Below, one piece after another: positions 1-5,984 of a stretch of DNA of 7,300 nt. The notes beneath the pieces were generated by a model. The model was not told the DNA's origin. It saw nothing but the letters and a program-made list of their open reading frames with translations, and searched no databases. Every line of letters begins with the position of its first letter. The stretch's first letter is position 1. Location of the stretch: contig CAMWJQ010000200.1 of the NCBI GenBank assembly GCA_947174615.1, forward strand, positions 1-7,300. The letters are read 5' to 3'. The position numbers and the translations under genes are program-made. Source of the DNA: an uncultured Lachnospiraceae bacterium. GTDB taxonomy: Bacteria > Bacillota > Clostridia > Lachnospirales > Lachnospiraceae.

Positions 1-6
1 ACTATA

Positions 7-519
7 TTATTTTAACAATTTCATCTCTGGATAATATTCAAACTCAGCCTTTCCAATAATATCTTCTAATTCTACAAACTTGTTCGTCCAATACCTTGAA
101 TCCCACGAACTGTTGCGGTTGTCTCCCATCATAAAATACGAATTTTCCGGTATCCGATAAGGACCAAAATCCTCATAAAACTTAATATTCGTATAATCTG
201 AAATCACTTTACCATCTATATAAATATCTCCGTCAATTCCCTCAATCGTCTCTCCCGGAAGCCCAATAATGCGTTTGAGATACATTGTTTCCCCGTCATC
301 GGGGTAATAAAATGATACGATATCCCCTCTCTGCGGTACATCATACAAATATGCCAGACGGTTGATAACAATCCTGCTTCCGGTCATGACCGTCTGTTCC
401 ATTGACCCTGTCGGCACCAAAGCGCTTGCGACGACATTATTTTTCAGCCAAAACGCAGCCACCAGCGCAAACAGAATCATTTTTGACCATTCATATACTC
501 CTCTTATTACTTTTTTCAT
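7..519 (-). CDS. lepB: Signal peptidase I (type I leader peptidase)
   Basis: Serine/lysine protease that removes signal peptides from secreted proteins at the outer face of the membrane. From the ATG at 519 it is 170 residues, the compact single-anchor form common in Gram-positives. One hydrophobic segment (about 13-34) precedes box B VPTGSMEQT, with presumed catalytic Ser39. Box D YLKRIIGLPGET holds the presumed general base Lys82, and box E GDNRNSSWDSR (132-142) supplies Asp133, Arg135 and Asp140. The usual SMEPT is SMEQT here. A TTG at 540 would add seven residues, but the sequence upstream of it places AGGGA directly against the TTG, whereas the ATG has GAAAGG nine bases upstream, so I prefer the ATG. 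It lies about 38 bases after the preceding gene on the same strand with no visible terminator between, so it is probably the distal gene of the transporter operon in this window. Stop TAA is six bases from the window edge. Confidence 0.96.
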   Translation of the reverse strand: MKKVIRGVYEWSKMILFALVAAFWLKNNVVASALVPTGSMEQTVMTGSRIVINRLAYLYDVPQRGDIVSFYYPDDGETMYLKRIIGLPGETIEGIDGDIYIDGKVISDYTNIKFYEDFGPYRIPENSYFMMGDNRNSSWDSRYWTNKFVELEDIIGKAEFEYYPEMKLLK

Positions 520-528
520 AAAGTAACG

Positions 529-534
529 CCTTTC
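529..534 (-). promoter_or_regulatory. Ribosome binding site of the signal peptidase gene
   Basis: Coding-strand GAAAGG lies nine bases before the ATG at 519 and supports this start over the TTG at 540, which would leave the site inside the coding region. Confidence 0.65.
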
Positions 535-557
535 TCTCAATCCCTACATAATAAAAT

Positions 558-1838
558 TTATGACACAGTACCGCCTATATATTCAGCCTGATACCGCACA
601 CCATCCTGATCATACAAATCTGTCAGCTTCAAGTCTGGCTCGTTATAATAAATCGTATGCTCCTCCCCATATACAGCATAGATTCCCTGCCGCGTCAGCA
701 ATGATAAATTCTTTGCATCAAAAAAATCTGCGATATAGACAGGTATTACCTGCATCAAAATTTCTGCACAGCTATGCTCCGCCGCATATGCGACAAGATT
801 ATGGACAGCGCTTTTACTAAAGCCATCCGTCACATCAATATATGCTGTCCGAACCACGCCATTCTGAAATTCATAGTAGTGCTGCCAGTCAAGGCTGTTC
901 GCTGGATAATCCCGCAAAAAGACAATACTCATCGTCTGATTATATCTCATAATCCCAGCCTGATGCACCACATTTCCAACTCTGTTAAAAAGATTGAACG
1001 CGTATTCCGAACTGCTGAAATCATCCAGATTGCGCACGAATCCATCATAGCTTGAGATAGACCCTGACACAAATCCGTTATCCTTCATAGTATCTGCAAT
1101 ATAATCTACAATAAACGCATTTGCCATCCAATAAAAATCAATAAAATCTGAAATTCCTTCCTCTGAAGCATATGCCAAATACTCCTCAGAAACAAAGAGT
1201 TTGATGCGGTTCTCTCCTAAAAGCTCAATCTGAACCGCATGTTCATTCCGCGCAAAGGCACTAAGTTCAGCAAAATAAGCAGCCATTTCCTCGTTTTGAT
1301 ATGGATCAAACTCCACAGTCTCCGCATCGTCATTGCAGCCAAACAAATTATTGTACTGAATATAAATCGGCGCCAGATAAATCATTCTGTTGCCATATTT
1401 TTCTAATAAGGAGAATGCTTTATACAGCACTTCATCCACCACGATTTCCTCGTTGGGATGCTGGTTGATATAATACAGATTTTTCACCCCGTCAAAAAGC
1501 ATACTTGTGTGAAAAAGCTGATACGCCTTCGCTGTCGTCTCAGTATACAGCGCTGAGACTGCCTTTTTCTCTGCTGTTGCCGACAATTCTCCTGTCCCAA
1601 TATGATATTGAAAAATCAATTCGTCAGAACAGTTCAGCTCTGACGAAGCTGCTTCGATCGTTGTCCAGCCTGTATCTGCTGTCAAATAAGCAATCAGTGA
1701 GTACCCCAGTGCTCCGACTCCAACCACAATCAGTAATATGGTCAATATCAGTCTGCTTTTGGGATACTTCTCCAAAAGCTCAATCCGCTTTACAGGCTTT
1801 GGGTGTCTGTCATTTCTGTCTCTAACTGTACGATTCAA
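558..1838 (-). CDS. Membrane-anchored protein, possibly a degenerate ApbE-like domain
   Basis: I do not recognise this 426-residue protein with certainty. It has a basic N-terminus (1-28), one hydrophobic helix (about 29-51), then a soluble domain that should lie outside the membrane by the positive-inside rule. From about 100 to 400 the order of elements recalls ApbE (FAD:protein FMN transferase): a helix ending in YYIN (122-125), EIVVDEVLYKAFSLLEKYG (131-149), ISDFIDFYWMANAFIVDYIA (229-248) where ApbE has its iDLGgiaKGyaaD motif, SYDGF (263-267) in place of the GGN loop, AYIDVTDGFSKS (332-343) in place of HIIDPrTG, and CAEILMQ (357-363) in place of aDAlaTA. Most expected ligand residues are changed, so if related it is probably not a flavin transferase. 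Start is TTG one base after the oppF stop, with GGTGG six bases upstream; the next in-frame Met is residue 113, past the membrane helix, which favours TTG. CDS certain, function inferred. Confidence 0.85.
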   Translation of the reverse strand: MNRTVRDRNDRHPKPVKRIELLEKYPKSRLILTILLIVVGVGALGYSLIAYLTADTGWTTIEAASSELNCSDELIFQYHIGTGELSATAEKKAVSALYTETTAKAYQLFHTSMLFDGVKNLYYINQHPNEEIVVDEVLYKAFSLLEKYGNRMIYLAPIYIQYNNLFGCNDDAETVEFDPYQNEEMAAYFAELSAFARNEHAVQIELLGENRIKLFVSEEYLAYASEEGISDFIDFYWMANAFIVDYIADTMKDNGFVSGSISSYDGFVRNLDDFSSSEYAFNLFNRVGNVVHQAGIMRYNQTMSIVFLRDYPANSLDWQHYYEFQNGVVRTAYIDVTDGFSKSAVHNLVAYAAEHSCAEILMQVIPVYIADFFDAKNLSLLTRQGIYAVYGEEHTIYYNEPDLKLTDLYDQDGVRYQAEYIGGTVS

Positions 1839-1839
1839 G

Positions 1840-3162
1840 CTATACCACCACTAAAATTAATAATATGATAAATAAAACAATAATCACCGCCAAGGTCAGC
1901 AAACCAACAATCGCGCCCTTTTTACACGCCGAATAATTGCGGTAATAATGAAAATGTTTGAATACAAAGGCTGCAATCAGCCCTATTATTGGAAGCAAAA
2001 ATGATAAAATCTTATACCATATGCTTCCCGTATCATGCACTGGCGCTTTCAAAAATTCATCTTCTGAAGCGGACAGTTCGTTGGATTTCTTTTCCTGTGA
2101 ACTCTTCTGTGTTTGCGGTGCATCTGGGTCTACAATGTTGATGGACTTGAGCGGTACACCCTTTGCCCGTATCGCCCGGTACTCCTCGATTTCTTTTTTA
2201 TTTCCATACACAAAATGATCATGTCCGATATCAACAAGCTCCGGCTGATCGGTGCTGTAATCATGCATTGAAGGATCGTACGTATACAGCGCTTTATTCT
2301 TCTCAAGCTTCGGGTCCGGAATCGGTATCGCCGAAATCAGCGAGTGCGTGTATGGATGCAGCGGATATTCAAACAGTTCGTCCGCCTCCGCAATCTCCAC
2401 GATATTTCCTTTATAAATAACGCCGATACGATCAGAAATGAACCGTACAATGGATAAGTCGTGTGCAATGAAAAGATAAGTGACATTTTTCTCAACTTGA
2501 AACTTTTTGAGCAGATTTAACACCTGCGCTCTAATAGATACATCGAGTGCAGAGATCGGCTCGTCTGCCACAACCAGCTCCGGCTCCATAACCATCGCGC
2601 GCGCAAGTCCAATTCTCTGTCGCTGTCCGCCTGAAAATTCATGAGGATAGCGCGTCAGGTGCTCTGGCAGCAGCCCTACCTCATGAATCATATTTTCGAC
2701 TTTACGCACACGATCTGCTTCGTTCTCATATAAATGAAAGTTGTACAATCCCTCCGACACGATATAATCTACCGTTGCACGCTCATTGAGTGAAGCTGCA
2801 GGGTCCTGAAATACCATCTGGATATTTCGGATGACTTCCCTGTCCAGTGAATGTGGAATCTTTCCTGAAATGCGAACTCCTTTATATTGTATTTCGCCGC
2901 TGGCACATGGATTGACACGGATCACTGCCCTGCCAACCGTTGTCTTGCCAGATCCCGACTCTCCTACCAGCGAGAACGTTTCACCCTTGTATATATCAAA
3001 GCTGGCATTCTTGACAGCCTTGACAGCACTGTCACCTTTGCCAAAGGTAATGTCTACATTCTTGACCGATAATAAAATCTCTTTGCCGTTTTTCTCATCA
3101 ATTGGACCATGTTCCGGCAAATGTGACACACGTCCTGAAGTTTTCTGATTTAGGTTTGACAC
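1840..3162 (-). CDS. oppF: Oligopeptide ABC transporter ATPase OppF/AmiF-type with C-terminal membrane tail
   Basis: Second ATPase, expected to pair with OppD. Residues about 29-280 are a standard ABC domain: Walker A GESGSGKT (67-74), Q-loop VFQDPAASLNE (117-127), signature SGGQRQR (177-183), Walker B ELVVADE (195-201) and H-loop H234. The C-terminal peptide-transporter region follows (LHPYTHSLISAIPIPDP, 268-284), with DPSMHDYS (296-303) and GHDHFVYGN (313-321), which recall AmiF-type proteins. Usual OppF ends near 310-330 residues; this one is 440. It continues with a polar Ser/Gln/Lys/Glu-rich linker (about 345-380) and two hydrophobic stretches (about 384-401 and 416-440) ending the protein in VVV. 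Translation starts at GTG, supported by an AGGAG nine bases upstream that overlaps the oppD stop. The TAG stop is one base before the next gene's TTG start. Family certain; the tail's role is unknown. Confidence 0.96.
   Translation of the reverse strand: MSNLNQKTSGRVSHLPEHGPIDEKNGKEILLSVKNVDITFGKGDSAVKAVKNASFDIYKGETFSLVGESGSGKTTVGRAVIRVNPCASGEIQYKGVRISGKIPHSLDREVIRNIQMVFQDPAASLNERATVDYIVSEGLYNFHLYENEADRVRKVENMIHEVGLLPEHLTRYPHEFSGGQRQRIGLARAMVMEPELVVADEPISALDVSIRAQVLNLLKKFQVEKNVTYLFIAHDLSIVRFISDRIGVIYKGNIVEIAEADELFEYPLHPYTHSLISAIPIPDPKLEKNKALYTYDPSMHDYSTDQPELVDIGHDHFVYGNKKEIEEYRAIRAKGVPLKSINIVDPDAPQTQKSSQEKKSNELSASEDEFLKAPVHDTGSIWYKILSFLLPIIGLIAAFVFKHFHYYRNYSACKKGAIVGLLTLAVIIVLFIILLILVVV
1843..2022 (-). 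other. Two-helix membrane tail encoded at the end of oppF
   Basis: Codes for OppF residues 381-440. Two hydrophobic segments, roughly 384-401 (ILSFLLPIIGLIAAFVF) and 416-440, are joined by a short basic loop with K402, R408, K414 and K415. The pattern 'SFLLPIIGLI ... K ... A..KGAIVGLL' recalls a small two-helix membrane module I remember at the ends of zinc-ribbon and short membrane proteins of Clostridia; that resemblance is from memory. Confidence 0.8.
1845..1849 (-). promoter_or_regulatory. Weak ribosome binding site inside the end of oppF for the downstream TTG start
   Basis: GGTGG, formed by the terminal GTG GTG valine codons of oppF, lies six bases before the TTG start of the next gene. 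The oppF TAG and the TTG are one base apart, so translation is probably coupled to oppF. Confidence 0.5.
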
Positions 3163-3171
3163 GTTCTAAAT

Positions 3172-3177
3172 CTCCTA
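3172..3177 (-). promoter_or_regulatory. Ribosome binding site of oppF overlapping the oppD stop codon
   Basis: Coding-strand TAGGAG contains both the oppD stop TAG and the AGGAG core, nine bases before the GTG start of oppF. This supports the GTG start and suggests that ribosomes finishing OppD restart on OppF, which would help equal production of the two ATPases. Confidence 0.8.
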
Positions 3178-4932
3178 TATGTTAAATGCTTTTAATAGTT
3201 TCTCATGAATATTCTGAATTGCCTCTGGCTTCTCAACCTTGGGAGAACGAGGGTCCAAAAGCCATGTCTTTGCATAGTGTGTATCGCTGACCTTAAACAT
3301 TGGAGGCTCCTTCAAAGTATCAATCTTCATGCAATACGGATTTCGCGGTGCAAATGCATCCCCCACAACCTTGTTGTACAGAGAAGGCGGCGTTCCGTTG
3401 ATGGAGTACAGTTTTGTATTCTTCTCTGCCAGCTGCGGCATGGATGATAACAGCGCCCATGTGTACGGATGTCTTGGATCGTAGAAAATCTCATCAACAG
3501 ATGCAAGCTCTATAATCTGTCCCGCATACACAACTGCAACACGGTCTGCAATATTTGCAACAACGCCAAGGTCATGCGTAATAAACACAATTGTATAATT
3601 AAATTCTTTCTGCAAATCCTTTAGGAGCTTTAAAATCTGTGCCTGAATCGTAACATCCAACGCCGTCGTAGGCTCATCGCAGATTAAGATCTTTGGCTGG
3701 CAGGACAAAGCGATCGCTATAACAATTCGCTGCCGCATACCACCAGAATATTGAAATGGATAATCATCAAAACGCGCCTCGGCATTTGGGATTCCCACCT
3801 TTTTCATCAAATCCAGCGCTTTTGCACGCGCTTCGGACTCTGTTACATCCTGATGCTTCATGATAATTGACGTAATCTGTTTCCCAATCGTGATAATCGG
3901 ATTTAACGATGTCATAGGGTCCTGAAATACTGTTGCAATCTTCTTACCACGAATTTGATACCAGTCCTTTGCATACTTAACATTCGCAAGATTCAGAACG
4001 CAAGTTCCGTGCAGTTTGTCCGCTGTCTCATCCAGATATTTCACGCGGAAAGCGACCTTGTCAAAAACTGCGTTTCTCTGCGCATCATCGGACAAATCAA
4101 CACCAGTCCGCATTGCCGTCTTTAACGCTGACAACAATTTACTCAACAGTTCTACACGCTTTGTAAAACTATATCTTCCAATGGAGAGATACACCTCCTT
4201 GGCAAGAACTTCATTGCGCTTTTTGGTATTTTCAGAGATACTTCCCTTGATCGCAGCATCATACTTTGCCTTTAAATCTGACATCTGGGCATCATATTGC
4301 TTCATATATGCCACATCATTTTTGAGGCGTGCCTCCGCTGCCTTCTCCATCGCAATCCGGTCTTTCAGAAGCTTTTTAATCTCTTTCTCCATCTCCTTGA
4401 TAGAATTAGAGAGCTCTTTGATCTTCGCTTTCTCAGTCTTAGGATCCAATGTCTGCTTTAGGTTAACCGCCTCTGTTTTCCTAATCCCCAGCTCTGCGAT
4501 TGCCCGGTCACTCGCCTCCCGCTCATCTTTGCTGATATCTGCCTTTTCCAGACGTTCTGCATTTAATGCTTCCATCTTCTTAAAAATATCAACACCGAGC
4601 TCATAATGAGAATATGCATTTAATTTTGTCAGTGCATGAGCAATCATCTGCTTAGCGACAGAAGTTTTTCTGACGACGGTATCCGCCAAATCTTCATCAT
4701 TAAAGAGAATACTGCCATTGTCAATATAACCATTGCTGTCAAGCATTCCAGCAAATGTCTTGGTAAATACAGATTTACCAGAGCCGGATTCCCCCACAAT
4801 CGCAATGGATTCATTCTCATAAATGTCCAGTGAAACGCCGCGGATTGCAGTCAACCGCTTTCCGCGCACGCGAAATTTTACTTCCAAATCCTTGATTGAT
4901 AATAATACTTTTTTATCTCTCTTATCTTTCAT
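3175..4932 (-). CDS. oppD: Oligopeptide ABC transporter ATPase OppD/AmiE-type with large internal insertion
   Basis: ATP-hydrolysing subunit that powers peptide import from the cytoplasmic face. All core motifs are present: Walker A GESGSGKS (47-54), Q-loop VFQDPMTSLNP (335-345, Q337), signature SGGMRQR (396-402), Walker B ILICDE (415-420) and H-loop H453. The C-terminal oligopeptide-transporter region begins at RHPYTWALLSSMPQL (487-501). At 585 residues it is far longer than usual OppD (about 330-360). The excess is an insertion at about 83-325, between the strand after Walker A and the Q-loop, rich in Lys, Glu and Ala with a heptad-patterned helix at 171-195. The C-terminal cysteines that bind an iron-sulfur cluster in some OppD/DppD proteins are replaced (D525, N531, D538, T556). 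ATG start preceded by GGGGGA; 12 bases after oppC and 12 before oppF. The reading frame is intact throughout the insertion. Confidence 0.96.
   Translation of the reverse strand: MKDKRDKKVLLSIKDLEVKFRVRGKRLTAIRGVSLDIYENESIAIVGESGSGKSVFTKTFAGMLDSNGYIDNGSILFNDEDLADTVVRKTSVAKQMIAHALTKLNAYSHYELGVDIFKKMEALNAERLEKADISKDEREASDRAIAELGIRKTEAVNLKQTLDPKTEKAKIKELSNSIKEMEKEIKKLLKDRIAMEKAAEARLKNDVAYMKQYDAQMSDLKAKYDAAIKGSISENTKKRNEVLAKEVYLSIGRYSFTKRVELLSKLLSALKTAMRTGVDLSDDAQRNAVFDKVAFRVKYLDETADKLHGTCVLNLANVKYAKDWYQIRGKKIATVFQDPMTSLNPIITIGKQITSIIMKHQDVTESEARAKALDLMKKVGIPNAEARFDDYPFQYSGGMRQRIVIAIALSCQPKILICDEPTTALDVTIQAQILKLLKDLQKEFNYTIVFITHDLGVVANIADRVAVVYAGQIIELASVDEIFYDPRHPYTWALLSSMPQLAEKNTKLYSINGTPPSLYNKVVGDAFAPRNPYCMKIDTLKEPPMFKVSDTHYAKTWLLDPRSPKVEKPEAIQNIHEKLLKAFNI
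3958..4686 (-). other. Insertion of about 240 residues within OppD (coiled-coil rich)
   Basis: Region of OppD (about residues 83-325) absent from standard OppD proteins, where the strand ending in a DL pair passes within some 15-20 residues to the IRGxxIAxxFQDP strand. It is helical in character, rich in Lys, Glu, Ala and Leu. A regular 3-4 spacing of hydrophobic residues (I171, L174, I178, M181, I185, L188, then R192 at an a position and M195) indicates a coiled coil. No membrane segment or enzyme motif is visible. Borders are estimated from conserved flanking motifs and may be off by ten residues. Confidence 0.85.
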
Positions 4933-4936
4933 TCTG

Positions 4937-4942
4937 TCCCCC
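4937..4942 (-). promoter_or_regulatory. Ribosome binding site of oppD
   Basis: Coding-strand GGGGGA sits in the 12-base gap after the oppC TAG; the G run ends five bases before the ATG. It is a G-rich variant and not a consensus AGGAGG. Confidence 0.6.
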
Positions 4943-4944
4943 GC

Positions 4945-5964
4945 CTACATGTGTGTTCTCGGATCGGATGCATCACCAAGGTTCTGCCCAACCACATACA
5001 ATACGATCGTAATAATTGAAGCAACGGCAACAGGGCTCCAGAACTCAAAGCCCCAGCCGGGGGTCAGCATCGCACTCTCCGCCTCAAATATCAATCTACC
5101 AAGTGACATTTCCTTGAGACCCATTCCAATATAGGCAAGAAACACCTCATAAGAAATATATGAAGGAATCTCTGTCGCTGCAAGTGTCACAACGATAGAA
5201 GTCATAAATGGTAAAATATTTTTCATAGCAATACGAATCGTGGATGTACCCAGACATCTTGAAGCCAAGTTGTATTCCCTGTCACGGATAATGACAACCT
5301 GTGTGCGGATAAAGTACGCGATCATCAGCCATCCGGTAATCGTCATCGCAAACACCATCGTCCAGAAACCTGCCGAAAAAATCATGACCATAACAGAAAT
5401 AACCAAAATATATGGCAGATTCGCAATAATGTTATAGACAATCATCATCACATTGTCAACCTTTTTGGAAAAACCCCAGATTGCTCCTACCAGCACACCC
5501 ACTGTCATATTGATCAGCGCAACGATCAAAGCCAGCGAAATAGAAATCTGAGAGCCATACCAGATTGCGTCAAAAGTTGACTGACCTGCCGCACCTGCAC
5601 CCAAAAGCCAGTGAATGCTGAACCCAAACTTGTCGATTGCCGCTTTGGGTGTCAAATGCTTTGCTGAGGCATTGAGCAGATTCCCAAACTTATCATACTC
5701 CACAAATATCGGATACAGATATGCCATCAGTACGATTACACCGAGCAGGCTCAGCATCACGATATTGATCTTTTTTCTAAAAAACACACGGAAAACAGAC
5801 TGCCAATAGGAATATCGGGGCGCTGTGATTTTCTCCGATTCCAAATCACTGTGATTAATGACGGAAAAAAGTTCTTCATCTGTCATCCCTTCTGTGAGAT
5901 CAGGCTCTTTCAGGTCTGCCACGTTCACACCCTTGTGCTTTCCATTTTTTATATTTTTATTCAT
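4945..5964 (-). CDS. oppC: Oligopeptide ABC transporter permease OppC/AmiD-type
   Basis: Second permease of the peptide importer, 339 residues, partner of OppB in the cytoplasmic membrane. A hydrophilic, acidic N-terminal tail (about 1-62) precedes helix 1 (about 67-89). An external segment follows, then further hydrophobic segments near 139-163, 172-198, 200-218, 251-266 and 309-327. The EAA loop contacting an ATPase is at residues 230-252 (EYNLASRCLGTSTIRIAMKN), and the ending VGQNLGDASDPR matches the family's VGxxLRDALDPR. The usual GTDxxGRD motif after helix 1 is replaced here by LGAGAAGQS (about 121-129). The ATG start has Shine-Dalgarno candidates in the 20-base gap after oppB; the TAG stop is 12 bases before oppD, implying co-transcription and probable translational coupling. 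Length is slightly above the roughly 300 usual for the family, mostly from the N-terminal tail. Confidence 0.96.
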   Translation of the reverse strand: MNKNIKNGKHKGVNVADLKEPDLTEGMTDEELFSVINHSDLESEKITAPRYSYWQSVFRVFFRKKINIVMLSLLGVIVLMAYLYPIFVEYDKFGNLLNASAKHLTPKAAIDKFGFSIHWLLGAGAAGQSTFDAIWYGSQISISLALIVALINMTVGVLVGAIWGFSKKVDNVMMIVYNIIANLPYILVISVMVMIFSAGFWTMVFAMTITGWLMIAYFIRTQVVIIRDREYNLASRCLGTSTIRIAMKNILPFMTSIVVTLAATEIPSYISYEVFLAYIGMGLKEMSLGRLIFEAESAMLTPGWGFEFWSPVAVASIITIVLYVVGQNLGDASDPRTHM

Positions 5965-5968
5965 ATTA

Positions 5969-5983
5969 TCCTTACCTCTCCTT
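5969..5983 (-). promoter_or_regulatory. Ribosome binding site(s) of oppC
   Basis: The coding strand between the oppB stop and the oppC ATG reads AAGGAGAGGTAAGGA followed by TAAT. Two purine-rich cores are possible: AGGAG/AGAGG at 10-13 bases and AAGGA at 4 bases from the ATG. Spacing alone does not decide between them. Confidence 0.7.
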
Positions 5984-5984
5984 G

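Noticed and set aside
520..540. TTG at 540 as start of the signal peptidase
   Set aside because: No properly spaced Shine-Dalgarno precedes it, while the in-frame ATG at 519 has GAAAGG at nine bases, and type I signal peptidases commonly begin with a short basic stretch like MKK.
520..557. Promoter or terminator between the 426-residue protein gene and lepB
   Set aside because: The gap is short, AT-rich at one end, has no stem-loop with a T run and no paired -35/-10 elements that I can support.
4016..4606. Long open frame of 196 codons on the plus strand antisense to oppD
   Set aside because: It lies opposite the Lys/Glu/Ala-rich insertion of OppD, whose codons rarely give stops on the other strand. 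Its translation is a compositionally biased Ser/Phe/Leu/Arg sequence with no recognisable motif, and all six genes run the other way.
1840..4932. One degenerate ATP site in the OppD/OppF pair, as in some heterodimeric ABC transporters
   Set aside because: Both proteins keep Walker A, Q-loop, SGGxRQR signature, Walker B glutamate and H-loop histidine, so neither site looks dead.
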